In this document: positions 34,482 to 46,175 of the stretch, piece after piece
Layout of the letters: each line of letters opens with the position of its first letter
Position numbering within the stretch: position 1 is the stretch's first letter
Assembly (NCBI GenBank): GCA_002270565.1
Contig: NQMI01000003.1
Span: 365,331 to 429,330 of the forward strand
Reading direction: 5' to 3'
DNA: 64,000 nt
Origin: Stenocarpella maydis
Lineage: Eukaryota > Ascomycota > Sordariomycetes > Diaporthales > Diaporthaceae
Program-made: the position numbers and the translations under genes
Notes under the pieces: generated by a model
Seen by the model: the letters and a program-made list of their open reading frames with translations, nothing else
What the model was told of the DNA's origin: nothing
Database searches by the model: none

Positions 34482-35749
34482 TCATGTTATGACGACAGGC
34501 TGGATATCTCCGTCTCCTGCAAAATACAGCCTGTCGATAGCAACCACCCTGTGATTTGGATCTGTCTCGTTGAGTGGTCGGCGATGGTAGACTATATACC
34601 ACTCGTCTGTCCCCGGAAGATTCAGAATACCATTGTGGCCAGTTGCTACTGCCACACTCGAATTCTGCGCAAGGATAACGCCTCGTGGCGTGAACGGACC
34701 GAGTGGCGAAGCAGACGTACCATACGCCACCTGATACGTGGGATCTCCGTAGCCATTTTCCGACCACTACAGAGTTGGTGGTCAGCTGCCGGAAAAAAAA
34801 AATAAAAAAAGAAGGAGGGCTTATTCAAGCAAAGGAAGACCACGCCGCCGTGGGCCTATAGCTTCTGAGGCACGAGCTCCAGGAAGTAGAGGCTTATTCT
34901 CAAGAGGGTGAAAAGGATGTACACAGGAGCTGCTTACTGTCATATAATAAGTGCCGTCGCGCTTGAATACCTTGGTTCCCTCAACGAAGCTGGGAGACGG
35001 GGTTATGTCCTTGAAGGTCGAGTTGGAACCCGGGAATGGCCGGAAGCTGACCATGTCGTTGTTGAGAAGCGCAACATTGACGGCGCTGCCGCCAAAGTAG
35101 AAGTATATCACCCCATCGTCGTCGATGAAGACGTCTGGATCCATTGGATTAGCTCCATTGATGACGCTGTCTAAGAGTCGATGGCCTAGTGCGTCATTGT
35201 AAGGTCCCTACATGCAAGTCAGTCGGTTGAGTGTGTTGCAAAGAGAAGAGCATCCACATCATCTCGGGCCACCCCCCCCCCTCCCCCCCCTTTTCTGATG
35301 TCCCGGAGCTTTCACCTGAACGGTAGCCACCACAGCACCAGGTCACTCACCTTGGGCGAATCAGCGACGGCGACTCCCAACCCGGCGGTGGAGTCTTGAG
35401 TACGCAGCCCATTGGCGCTGAAGTAAAAGTAATATCGTCCGTCAGCCCCGCGAATGGAGGTTGGCGCCCACAGACTGTCTTGTGCCCAGCTGATAGCCGC
35501 GGTCGTCAAGATACTTGGGTGCTTGGTCCAGCTGACAAGGTCCGGGGATGAGAACGCATCGAACCACTTCTGGTCTTCGAAGGCGATGGATGTGGTCGGG
35601 AATATCCAGAACACGGAGTCGTACTCGCGTATCTCGGGATCAGCGTACCAACCGTTGAAGGGGAGGGGGTTCGCAGGCTGAGTGATGTCTGCAGCAGCCA
35701 CTTGCGCGGCCGTGGCCGTGAGCAACAAGAACAGTGCGTGAATCCTCAT
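34482..35749 (-). CDS. Glycoside hydrolase family 43 (arabinanase/arabinofuranosidase/xylosidase type)
   Basis: Three exons: 35749-35351, 35207-34938 and 34766-34482, all introns in phase 0; 317 aa. The signal peptide is MRIHALFLLLTATAAQVAAA. The five-bladed-propeller acidic residues are visible: Asp37 in WYADPEI (general base), Asp156/Asp158 in PMDPDVFIDDDG, and Glu209 in FVEGTKVFKRDGTYYM (general acid). The pattern W-Y-A-D-P-E, LWAPTSIRGADGRYYFYFSA and ATGHNGILNL is typical of GH43. It probably cleaves arabinose- or xylose-containing side chains of plant cell-wall polysaccharide outside the cell. The exact specificity cannot be read from sequence. The nearest upstream gene, on the same strand, is a GH30 enzyme. 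The open frame appears intact. Confidence 0.9.
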
Positions 35750-36468
35750 GTTGCCCGGTAGGTTTGAGCTATAGAGCGACTCGGTCCAGTCCAGCTTTGT
35801 GGGGTATCAAGTCTGCACACAGCTGCTGTTCGGGACTTGACGGTGTGCAAGATCCAAGAGTCTGGACGTCTTGCCTGCCCACCCAGCTTTGGTTAACTTT
35901 GACCCACCTCAGAATAAGCAATTAAGCGTGCAGCCTGCTATAAAACCTTATACACCTCTATTTAAAGCTCAGAATTACCCCGCTATGGAGCCCCTCTATG
36001 CCACAGGTCCCCCTCATGCTATAGAGTTGCAGAGGGCTGTGAGGGCTGAGAGGGTTAGGGTAGGAGTATTGATTATATCATATATTGGTTGGGTGGAAGG
36101 TAAGAGCTGGTTAGGCGGATGTTGGTGTGGTATACGGAGATAGTCGACTTCATTAAGCCATACAGCGGTGCGGGCCAGCAGCGACCAGAACCATACCCGG
36201 GCTTAGGTGCTCGGGAGGAAGCCTATATTGACACACAGGTGACAAACCTAGTGCTGGTGACTCATTGTGTGGGTTCAAGCAGTGAGCGCTGGGGTGGAGA
36301 ACGATTGGCTGCCCCCAAAGCACCTTTCGGATACTTGATGTCAGACGCCAGACTAACATGGAATCTCTGTGTATCTATTTACACTGAATGAAAAAGGATT
36401 ACCCACCACAACGACAGCCTCCATCAGCCGGCACATGACCAAAAGGCCGTCGCGGAAGCCCCGGACTC
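35750..36468. other. Intergenic region between GH43 and GH30, with an AT-rich patch
   Basis: GH43 promoter and GH30 3' UTR. At 35925-36130 the base composition shifts abruptly to A/T with TATA/TATAGCC-like runs, as in mutated transposon relics, but no element ends were found. Confidence 0.45.
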
Positions 36469-37996
36469 CTAGGCCGAGGCCGGGAGCACCCAAGTGACCA
36501 CGGAGTTCTGGTACACCCTGCCGCTCCACTTGTCACCGCTCTTGGCCGAAACCGTGACGTAAACGTCGTTGCCGAACTTGTTCGTGATGACGACGGTCCT
36601 GGTTCCGTCGGGGTTCGCCGTGGCCACGCTCTGGATGCCGGAGCCGTCGCTGTAGGAGTAGCTTCCGGTGCCGTTGAGCACCGTCGCGCCCTTGGGCATG
36701 AACTTTGAGAACTGGGCCATCATGTAGTAGTCGATGGCGAAGGAGTATGTCCTGGCCGAGGTGTCGACGACGACGAGCCCGCGGCAGGCGTCGCAGCCGC
36801 CCGACGACAGGTGTGGGCCGTACTGGGTGTCGGAGCCGAGGGTCCACGCCAGCGTGCCGGAGGCCCAGTTCTGGAGGGGGCCCATGGTGAAGTCGGCGGC
36901 GGCTGACCAGCTGGTCTGGGGCGAGGTCCAACACTCGGTCATGTATTGGAGGGTGTTGGGATTCTTGTTGTGGAAGTCGGTTAGGGTGTGCCAGTCTGTG
37001 TTGGAGGCGTAGCAGTGCCATGCTACGGCTGGCACGTACGCGGATGCTGTGTCCAGGACGGTTTGGGGGTAGGAGGGTACGTCTGGGGTATGTTAGTATG
37101 GATGACGTGTGATAAACGAGAGCAAAAGAAGAAGAAGAGAAAAAAGGATCAGGAGTATCCTCACCTGTGTTGTGATCATAGGCCCAGACTTTCGTGTTCA
37201 GTCCAGCAGCAGAGAGTGCCGGTCCTACATTCTGGTTGATAATGTCCCCGCTCTCATCCGCGTAGACGTACATGGTCGGGTAACCAGACTGGCTGTTCAG
37301 CGGCTCATTCTGGATGGTAATGGCGTCGACCTCGGCCCCTGCGGCAGCATAGGCCTGCAGATATTTGACGAAGTACTGGGCGTAGTTCTGGCGGTAGTTC
37401 GGGTTGAGGTTGTTGTTGACGGTGGTACCGGACATGACCCCGTTCAGCTTCATCCAGCCGGGCGCAGACCACGGCGACCCTAGGATAGTCAGACCGGACT
37501 TCAGGCGGCGCATCTTGGCGAGCAATGAAGCCATCGCGTTGCCCCTGTCACCGAGGTTGAAGCTGCCCAGGCTCGTGTCCACGTTTCCACCGTTGTCATC
37601 GTAACTGTAAGTCGGGTCGCCGCTCAGGTCTGAGGAGGCGATTGTGTGCCTCATCAAGCTGAAGTCGGCACCACTGCCGGTCATCAGCTCGTCCAGCAGA
37701 CGTGATAGGTCCGAGTCGCTGAGGGTGTTGAAGACCGACACGGTGGCGTCAGTGACGGCAGCACCGAAGCCTGTAATCTCCTGCTTGCGGCCCGCAGGTG
37801 TGTCGTCGATGGCGAGCTGCCATGTTGACATGCCGTTGGCATTGCCGGATCCCGAGACTGGCGCGTCGAACGGGGAAAGCTTGTAAGTGCTGTCCGAGGA
37901 CGAGCAGTATGCCGACGGCTCGGCCCTTGGCTTCAGGTTTGGTGCCGCGGAGACAGTTGCTGCGCCAGCGGCGACGAGAAGTAACGAGGAAACCAT
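36469..37996 (-). CDS. Glycoside hydrolase family 30 (endo-beta-1,6-glucanase type)
   Basis: Two exons, 37996-37165 and 37082-36469. The 82-bp intron starts GTGAGG and carries a TACTAAC branch site just before CCCCAG; 481 aa. The signal peptide is MVSSLLLVAAGAATVSAAP. The GH30 features are QEITGFGAAVTDA, LMRHTIASSDLS, LGSPWSAPGWMK, acid/base Glu231 in ITIQNEPLN and nucleophile Glu327 in QYMTECWTS. A C-terminal beta-sandwich follows (GTRTVVITNKFGNDVYV). Closest known type: fungal endo-1,6-beta-glucanases (Neg1-like, GH30_3). These are secreted and act on beta-1,6-glucan of fungal cell walls, in remodelling or mycoparasitism. A perfect inverted repeat lies 134-165 bp upstream of the start. The family call is secure, the exact substrate is inferred. 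Confidence 0.92.
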
Positions 37997-39207
37997 GGCG
38001 ACAGAATAGCTGATGAATCCGCTCGGCTAGCCCACAGAAGTTGCTCTCAACAGCTCCGGATCAGGGTAACAGCAACATGGTGGTCGGTTACACACGAGGA
38101 CGCACTTGGCGAGTATTATAGTCCTTCAGAACGCCACAGTCGTTACCATGACTGTGGCGTTTTACCCCGACCCAATGTAACGGTAATTACTGCCGCTACC
38201 CGAAGATTAACACACTGCGAGCACTGCCTGGCAGCCTGGTTCATCTCGGTCCCCGGATGCCCTGGCAGCAGCCATGCACTGCACGGTAGGAGGGCTGACT
38301 GTCGAGGCCAGCTTAAGGTTGCGGGGCTCGGGGTGTCTAAGGGAAGCCGGTATACACTACTAACAAAAGGGGCGAGGTTTGCACGAACCGGTCAATGACG
38401 AGTGCTGTTGGTTGGGCAGGAAAGGGGCTGTGGCCGCGATGAAGGATCTGGCCAGGGGTGACGACAACGACCTGAAGTACAATTGATGCTTTTGCGGCAA
38501 AAATAGACGGGCTAGACGCTTGTAGCCTCGTATGGGATCCCGGCGTTTTGAATCGGAATCCTTCAGGAGTAGAGGAGATCAAATTTCGCAGGCCGGACGG
38601 GGCAGTAGGTCTATGAACTTGCATGTCGATAGTTAGTTAGGCTTCAGCGAAATGCCTCCAGTCATGAGATGCTTGACATACATGGCGCACTAGCACACCA
38701 GGATGGCAGGCCGGCCACCAATGACGGGCGAGTTTAAGCTGGTGCCTGCAGCGGAAAGCTACACAGTAATAGTATGGGTCCTCGGCTAACCTGCAGGGCG
38801 GCTGATCATGTTCAGATTCAGCATCGGCTGTGATTACGTGAGAGTCTGGTCAATGACGGTTCGACCTTGTGTTGTAACATAGATGATGGCATCGGACTCG
38901 GGGCATAATGTTTCCAGTCTTGCTCAGGTGGCCCGCAATATTCTAAGGTATTGCTCGCCCCAAGAATGATCACTTGATGCGCACAACAGCTGCTTTCTTC
39001 CGGCGCAGAAGGCCTGTGGGCCCAAACACCAGGTGGACAATCTCATCAGCGGTAGGCAGCTGAGCTTATTATGGTCGCATACTCATATAGGTAATGAATG
39101 AAATTGACCAGAGGTACTGCCGTGCATGGATGGCGACGTTAACGATAGCGTCCCACGGCCGCAGCGCATCTAGAGCCGTGCTCAGCGTGACTGGGATCCG
39201 CGAGAGC
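37997..39207. other. Intergenic region (GH30 promoter and reductase 3' flank)
   Basis: No gene seen. It contains the inverted repeat listed separately, and CCAAT near 38170. Short frames at 38337-38624 and 39069-39284 have no supporting features. Confidence 0.5.
38130..38161. promoter_or_regulatory. Perfect 12-bp inverted repeat in the GH30 promoter
   Basis: AACGCCACAGTC (38130-38141) and its exact reverse complement GACTGTGGCGTT (38150-38161) are separated by 8 bases. The dyad lies 134-165 bp upstream of the GH30 ATG, where a dimeric regulator could bind. Function is inferred from position and symmetry only. Confidence 0.5.
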
Positions 39208-40399
39208 TCATAGCCGCTTCTCCAGTTCCAGGACCAGGGGCATGTTGACGCCCCCGGTCGGCACCTTGCTAGGGTCTCCCTCATAGCCTTCCTCGACCTC
39301 GGGCCACGGCCCTAGAGGTGTGATTGCCCGTGGGTTGATTTCGCCGTGGCTCTTTGTATAATTCTCCTTGATGTGCTTGAAATCGGTAGTGTCCTTGAAC
39401 GCCGGAACGTTCCAGTACAGGTTCTTGAGCCAGTTGTTTATCTGGGGATAATCATGCCGGATGCTTCCCAGGTTACACTTGAAGTGCTGCGAGTAAACAG
39501 TGTCGAACCTGGTTGTTGCTTAAGCCCTAGGTCTAGCCCATCTGAGGGGACAGCGCCGCTCGTTGCGGTGTGGAGGGCTGGAGAATTTGCTAACCTGACT
39601 ACTGTCGCGTAGGCCCTCACATCCACCTCAGTCAGGTCCTTCCCGAGGATGAATGGCCCGCCGTGCTGCGCGATGATCTTCTCAAGCTTGTTCAGCGCGG
39701 CGAAGACAACTGGGACATTCTTGTCGTAGTGCTCCTGAGTGGTGGCAAAGCCGGCCTCGTAGACTCCTATGTTAAGATCGCGCTGCATCCAGACGGAAAT
39801 GGCGTCAATCTCGGCACGCAGGTGGGCCGGATAGAGAGTGACCTTGGCGTACTCGTCAGGCAGGACGGAATCAAAAGCAGTCTGCAAGTCACGCAGGAGC
39901 TCGGTGGATTCATTATTGACAGCGGTGTTAGTCTTGGTGTCCCACAGGAGAGGGACCGTGTAACGGCCCTTGTACTCTGGGTCAGCCTTGAAATAAAGCT
40001 CGTGCAGGTATTTTGCGCCGAAGAGGGGATCAGGGTCCGCCCCGGGGTACTCAGAGGCGGAGGATGGGAATTGCCACCCCGGCCAGCCCTTGTCGTCGCC
40101 CTTGGGATATGGCTTGACGACTGTGATGGGAATAATGTCCTGGAGCCCCTTGAGATGGCGGGCGATGATGGCACGGTGGGCAAAAGGGCAAAAGAGACCT
40201 GCGATGTTGCTTAGACGAATGGTATCTGCAGACGGCACGTTTCGGTTGAGCACCCTGAGGGCAAGCTACCAATATAGAGTCGATATCTGCCCTTCTCTGG
40301 CTTGAAGGGTCCATCGGGAGTGACCCTGCCGTGCCATGACTGGCTGGTGCCGGGAAGATGCCCGGTGTCTGTTGTGCTTGGAGCTGGATGAGAAGTCAT
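39208..40399 (-). CDS. Glutathionyl-hydroquinone reductase (Xi-class GST, Ecm4/Gto-like)
   Basis: Three exons: 40399-40270, 40198-39595 and 39508-39208, phases consistent; 344 aa. The thioredoxin-fold active site is Cys47 in GLFCPFAHRA, close to the family CPWAHR motif (Phe replaces Trp). Further hallmarks are PDPLFGAKYLHELYFKADP, TVPLLWDTKTNTAVNNES, the C-terminal helical domain with GVYEAGFATTQEHYDKNV, and FKCNLGSIRHDYPQINNWLKNLYWN. Family knowledge: these enzymes use glutathione to reduce S-glutathionyl-hydroquinones, serving redox and xenobiotic detoxification. The length matches the family. Divergent from the EXPERA-like gene, with which it shares about 630 bp of promoter containing an N. 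Confidence 0.92.
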
Positions 40400-41025
40400 G
40401 ATGTGGTGGTTGATTGCCTGTAGCCGGCTGCGGGCAGACATGAACAGTTTCAGCCATGGCAGTGTGTGGGTTTTAGTCAAGGTGAAGGGAGACAGACTCT
40501 CACCAACTGTCGACCCGAGGAAGCTTGTAGCTGGGCTGCCGGTATGACGCCAGGCCAGAGGCTGCGAATTGGTGTTACTGACCTCGTCAACTCGTCGCGG
40601 AAGGACAACGGGAGCATCTACACTGTCACCACAGCCCCTCACAAGCACAGCAGTCCTGGTGTTGCATCGACGCGGGGGTGGGGGGNGGGGGGGGGGGCGC
40701 ACCAGTCGACGGGATCCTTGTCTGTGGGGAGACCAAGATGATGGCCAATCAAGGAGCTCCATTCTGTTTACTCAGCATCAATGCGTGGGGAGCGCGAGTT
40801 CCGCCCGGCCCGCCGTTTCAACCCATCGCTCCAGGTCTTCCTCCGCCTTTGCTTGTTGATCCAGATCCCACGCGTCTCTCCGCCCTCCTCCGCCCCGACT
40901 CCCGAGTCCCAGAGCAAGCCTCTTCCCCCGCGAGGCCCCCCCCAGGCATTCCGTCACCACGCCTGTGTACCTACTCACCCAAACGACTGCTCCCTAGGCC
41001 TGGTGGCCAGCAGACAACAAGTACC
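40400..41025. promoter_or_regulatory. Divergent promoter region containing an assembly N in a poly-G run
   Basis: Shared by the reductase (minus) and the EXPERA-like gene (plus). Position 40686 is N, flanked by about 5 and 11 G, so the true spacing is unknown. CT-rich DNA precedes the plus-strand ATG. Confidence 0.6.
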
Positions 41026-41883
41026 ATGGTCGCAACGCGCTCCGCCTCACGCGCCCTCACTCCGGGCCTCGACATGGATGCCCCGGACCTGAGAGTCTCG
41101 CCTCGCAAGCAGCGAGCCCCACGACCCGCCGCCCCCGCCGCCGCCTGGTCCCACGCGCCAACTACCACCACCCTCGTCTGGCTCTTCATCTCCCTGCCGC
41201 TCGTGATATGGGACACCGGCTACGTCCTCGGCCGCCCGGCCACAATGCCCGGCGGGTGGGCACACTCGCCAATCTGGACCCCATACGCCCTGTACGGCGA
41301 GGTCGACCACATGTATGGTTCCAAGCAGTTCAACCTGGGCAATGGCTTCACCGCCGCCCAGGGCACCCTCAACGTCGTCGAGACCCTCATGTACATTGCC
41401 TACTTCGTCATCTGGTACCGCGCCGCCGGCAGTCTCGGCCTGAGGGACGCCAAGGAGCGGAGGAGGATCGCCGGAAGCCAGGCCGGGCTGGCTGTTCTTC
41501 TCGTAAGTACCCTGTGCCTTGCAAGATCCTAGGATCTACTACTCTGGGTCCCGTAGCATCCGATTAACGTGTACCAAAGGGGTTCTCTGCTAGTGTCATG
41601 ACCGTCAGCAAAACCGCGCTCTATTGGCTGAACGAGTACTTCTCTGCCTTTGATAACATTGGCCACAACAAACCGTGGGACCTTCTCTTCCTCTGGATTA
41701 TTCCAAAGTGAGTCGCAACTGGCCTCCCTTGCATCGTCCGGAAGAACAAGCACTGATCCGATGCCTACTCACAGCGGCGCCTGGCTCATCGTCCCCTCAT
41801 ACATGATCTACCAGCTTGGTTCCGAATTATTTGACGCTGTCAAAATTGCATCGCGGGCCACGGGCTCTACTAAATATGACTGA
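41026..41883 (+). CDS. Four-helix membrane protein, EXPERA (emopamil-binding/TMEM97)-like
   Basis: Three exons: 41026-41502, 41580-41707 and 41775-41883, with GTAAGT and GTGAGT donors; 237 aa. A basic, Pro/Ala-rich N-terminal tail of about 45 residues precedes hydrophobic segments: LVWLFISLPLVIWDTGYVLG, NVVETLMYIAYFVIWY, AGLAVLLGFSASVMTVSKTALYW, and WDLLFLWIIPNGAWLIVPSYMIYQLG. Acidic residues near or within the helices (WDTGYV, YGEVDHMYG, NVVETLMY) and the C-terminal W-x(4)-IPNG-x-W-x(4)-Y pattern resemble EXPERA proteins (EBP, TM6SF, TMEM97). These are ER-membrane sterol-binding or sterol-isomerising proteins. The fold is a moderately supported call and catalytic activity cannot be claimed. 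Length and phases suggest an intact gene. Confidence 0.72.
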
Positions 41884-44800
41884 GGCTGGGTCGAGAAAGA
41901 TGTCGCCCCAGGCACGAAACAGGACATGTACAAAAGCGCACGTGGCAGCGAGTCACCTGGTGCCACTAACCAGAGACGATCTATGAGAGATGTTTGAATC
42001 GACTGTACAAGTGATATGAGAGACTCTTCTGCTCTGGGCGAGATTTCATAATACTCTTCTTTTTTAACCGCATAATTATTCCAGGCTGGACCGGCTATGC
42101 CCATATATATGTAGGGGGGGCGACTTCAATATACCCTCATCGAGGCCCACGCTCAGCTAATTCTGTGGACGGAAGCACCCGCCCCTTCCTCGCGAACGTC
42201 AAGGCTTTGATGACAATGACTTGTCCCACAAACTAACTGTTTCTCAGCAGCGACCAAGGACATTCGAGTCGCCCATGTTTTCAATGCAGGCTTGTCTGGA
42301 CCGAACAGGTCCTCTGAAACTACCTAGCAGGTTTATGCGAATTGAACCTCTCGCCAGCTGAGCCTTATCTGATGACACCAGATTATCGCCGTGATGCTTC
42401 CAAGTTTGTATTGGACGAGGACTTGAAGGACACCCGTGGACTTCGGGCAGGACCACTATTATTCTGATGTCTTCCTAGCCTCTATAGTGAATCACTTCGA
42501 ACAATGGCAATATGCGGTAGTGACTGATTCCAATTGTCATTTGTCACGCTATAGGGCCCACTATTTCCTGGGGCTTCGGCCCATATGCCTGTTTCAATGT
42601 TCTTCTTCTTTTCAATCAACTTGATTCCACCAACTGCTCGTTTCTGTGACATCATTGATGGCCATGATCTAGATAATCCCCAAAGCGAGCGATGGGAGGT
42701 AATCCAGGCGCCTCATTCGAAAGAATAACATCAACAAGGTATCGAGGAATGCGAGAAGGTAATATCCATGCGTCTTGCCACTGCGCGGTCCACCGCGCCA
42801 AAGAAAGAAGTAGCGAGGCGAAACGATGAGTCCATCAAACGCAGCTACCCAAGGGTGTAGCCCCGTCACCATGCCAGTCGCCCCCCCCCCCCCCCCCCCC
42901 ACAGGCCAGGACAGACTTAGTGTTTGTCAAGATTATCTGTCACATCGGGCTCGCCATCATTATCATCGCCAGGCTCGCCATCGTCTGTCAGTCCCTCGTT
43001 GTCTTCATCATTCTCGAAGTCTACTACGCCGGTCTCGCCGATTTCGTCGATGACCTGGTGGACGATGGGGCGATGGCGAGCCAGTGAAGACTCCGGTGAC
43101 CTTATCCGCAGAGAGTGGGTCTCATCGTTGCGGAGGTGGCTCAGCTGCACAAGGGAGGCGATGGCACGAGACGAGGATAAGACAGGACTTCATTGTCGCC
43201 GTTGTGGAGGTGCTGAGGACTTAGTGTGGAGTATGAAGCCAGTTGTTCAAGAAAGAGGGTAGCCGCAGGAGTCTATGGATGGACCGATGAATTGATTGAT
43301 TGCTTGTTCGGTTTGTTGATTGTAGGTGAATTTTAGCTGACGATGGTAGATTATCGTATGGTCGAGTCTGGCGAGGTGCTCGAGTCTTCATACTTGACGT
43401 CTGAGCTTTGCAGTTTCTATCTTGATGCTTTGGCGATAGTCAAGAGAAGCTGAATAATTACTCGGGTAGGATCAGCCTTGCCACTCAAAGTAAACAGCCG
43501 CCGCCTGGAGCGCATGCGGCGAAGGCGACGCACGTTGCTGGTTCACTAAAGGGACAAAGCCACGGGAGGAACCGAAGAAGAACACAACTCTTAGCTGTTT
43601 GCGAGTAGATTGGGACATTCTATCAGACCTCAAGAGGCTATATAGCCTGAAATAATGCTCTCGGCGGAAATCATGGGATGAGTCGGGAGAAGCCAGCCCA
43701 GAAACCAGAATGGATCACACCAAGCCTTGGCACTTCAGGCATTCGGCCAGTCTGTAGCACTTGAGCAGAACACAAGCCGACCGCAATCGGATTCCGCTTC
43801 AGCATGCGTGATCATGACTGAACAACAATATACCTTCTGCGGGTATTAATACTATGTAAAGGAAAGCCGAGAGTGGCATTGCTCCCTAACTACGTCACTG
43901 AACAATGCGAACTGAGAGAGAAACGAGTAAACCGGTTAAAAATAGTTGTTCGCAAGACGGAAGACTAAATCTTGTATCGGCTCCCATAAAACTATGTGGT
44001 TACTTTGGAAAGAGAAAATGTAAGATTAGCCACGGATAGATATAGAGGTATTAAACTCTGGCAGATGGCGTCTGGAGCCTCGTGCTAGTTCCTGTTAATA
44101 TCATTCACAACTCGTTGCATGCATGATTAATCTCTAGAGAGAATCTTGTGTGTCATGTCAAGAGCATGACCGCAATGAGAAATTCGTTTTGATGGGTGGA
44201 TCATACCTGCTTGGGCACAGCATACCTAGGTAGGAAATGGTATGATCTATATGAGCACGATGAACAGGTTAAAGAGTAAAATGCAACCAGAACCAGTCCC
44301 TGGGATACATCTTACACTCGAGGAACGCCATAAAAGTTATGAGATCGAAAGCGCAAAGGGGCCTGCAAAGATCTTCTTCGTTGCTGCGTGATGACTCGAT
44401 ATATAACCAAATACTGAGCAACGAAAACACAGGTATACAGAACAACATAGGATAATATACAGGCACGTAAGGCCCAAGGTCTAGGTTAGTAGGCAACTCG
44501 CAAATCATCTCCGACGGCTTCATACTTGCTCGAGGGTGCGCATAGGCAAGCTACAAATGCAAATATGTGCATCACCGAAAGTGTCAGTATGTCTGTCCGC
44601 CTTTGCGGGGAAAAAGAATTTATGGGAGGCATTGAGATCACCTTTCTGGTCTATGTCTCTGAGCACCTCATCTTGACAAGGTCCCAAGGTTTCTTCCATG
44701 ACTAATCTAGTGCCACAGGGGCGTCCACAGGTCTTGTCTAGGCCGTCACTATCACTTCACATATCTTTTATTCAGGCGGGACTATGATGTGGTGGGGTAT

Positions 44801-45764
44801 GCATGTCGGCCTCCTGAAATTTTGCTGTAATTAGCAGCACCTGATTTAAATTTGGGAGCCTTGAAAGAAGAAGCAGCTCGGTGATGACTCGCACAATCTC
44901 GTAGGTTGTGTTTCCCTCCCTGCATGGAAAGGAAACGGAGGTCCAAGACAACTGCCAGCTTAGGGACCTTGGCCCGCAGGCCCCCAGTAGGTTTCGATGC
45001 ATGCGATGCAAAACTAATCCTGGATGGGGTTGGCTCTAATAGCGGATAGGGGCTGCAGAACTTGGCACATGATGTCAGGGTAGATGCCTCGCCCCTGGGG
45101 GCTTCTGCTGTTTCCGCTCGTCTATACTCTTCCCCGGATCAACCGCCTGGCGTACATAGTGTAAACGTAAAACGAATCTCCGATGTCCGCGGGGCAGGCG
45201 AAACCCCAGCCTGATAGCTTTCTGGTATGAAAAGTTGTCTGCACGGACCATCGTGAGACAGCCAAATGTCCCGAGACGACAACCCTGTGACAGGTCTTGA
45301 GATGATGGAAGCCACGTGTTTTGCTATTCAACTTCCTCTAAAAGCTAGCCTGCTTAGCAGCTGGGTAGCGTCTGGAACTAATACTGCTGAGTTGAACGAT
45401 GGCGCCACCGGTCTAGACCAAAAATTAGGAGGCGGCCACACGGTCTACAGTTCGACCCCTGTAATAACATCCATGTAGGTACAACATACCTACCTAGGCA
45501 CCCAATGCTGGATTGAGTCATATCATGGGCTTTGCTTGTACCTACATGGATATAATTACAGTGATCGGACTGTAAAATTCAAAAGTGGGGTGAAGAGGAC
45601 AAGGTAGCTCTGTTTTGAAGGAAAAAAAAAAAAAAGGCTGCGGCCAGATTGGGATTGTGGTCAAGGTCCTGTTCGTCTGCCTGCAATCTCGACATTGTTT
45701 GTTCAGGACCAAAGAGCAGCCAGACACTGGCAGCTTGCAAAGGATTTAGGTGGTAAGAAAGTTA
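41884..45764. other. Gene-poor, AT-richer region
   Basis: No convincing gene in 3.9 kb. It contains a run of 19-20 C at about 42881-42900 and an acidic Asp/Glu-rich minus frame at 42917-43150 that looks like a translated low-complexity GAT/CATT repeat. TACCTAGGTAGG lies at 44223-44234 and another TACCTACCTAGG near 45487. Composition shifts from GC-rich genic DNA to AT-richer DNA from about 42 kb. Confidence 0.5.
42881..42900. repeat. Poly-C homopolymer (about 20 bases)
   Basis: Uninterrupted C run in non-coding DNA. Its length is unreliable in short-read data. Confidence 0.9.
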
Positions 45765-46175
45765 TTAGAAGGAGACCAAAACCATATCATCTACTACGTT
45801 ATCATCAGATTTTGGTATTGCGCTAGTCCGAAACATTGCACAAGTTTCTGCACCATAAACAGCCTTGGAACACTCATCGCGTTCCTTGGCTATCCACTTT
45901 GCTGTTTTGCCGTCTAGTACCACTTCGTGCATCAAGGGATAGTGAGCTCTAAGGTATACTTGTTTTAGTACCAGAGTGTAAAGCGCGTAAAGGGTTTCAT
46001 CACGCATTCTCAAGCAGCTACGTCTCGCCTTGAATTGTCCTCGTACATACACAGCGGTAGGTGTCCATATTTTATGGTAGCGTAAACTAGTAGCGTTATA
46101 ATTCGACGGCCGTGAGGATTGTATTCCGCCTTTGACATGAGTGATCCGGCTATCGATGTGCTGTTCTGAACGCAT
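45765..46175 (-). CDS. Hypothetical ORF
   Basis: A 136-aa frame in AT-rich DNA with balanced composition and no low-complexity run. Segments include TAVYVRGQFKARRSCLRMRD and EVVLDGKTAKWIAKERDECS. It has no signal peptide, membrane segment or motif that I recognise. It could be a fragment of a larger decayed gene. It is listed because a 411-bp frame is unusual for its AT-rich surroundings, but chance is a fair alternative. Confidence 0.22.
   Translation of the reverse strand: MRSEQHIDSRITHVKGGIQSSRPSNYNATSLRYHKIWTPTAVYVRGQFKARRSCLRMRDETLYALYTLVLKQVYLRAHYPLMHEVVLDGKTAKWIAKERDECSKAVYGAETCAMFRTSAIPKSDDNVVDDMVLVSF

Noticed and set aside
42669..42902. Walker-A-like GGPRSGKT in a 77-codon minus frame
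   Set aside because: The frame begins in a poly-C/poly-G tract, has no Walker B or following helix, and is too short; a chance match.
42917..43150. Acidic 77-codon minus frame
   Set aside because: Asp/Glu run arises from a low-complexity GAT/CAT-rich repeat; no domain or neighbouring exon.
45400..45475. Possible tRNA (T-arm-like TTCGACC stem-loop)
   Set aside because: The loop has the wrong size, and no matching A-box, D-arm, anticodon arm or acceptor stem could be paired.
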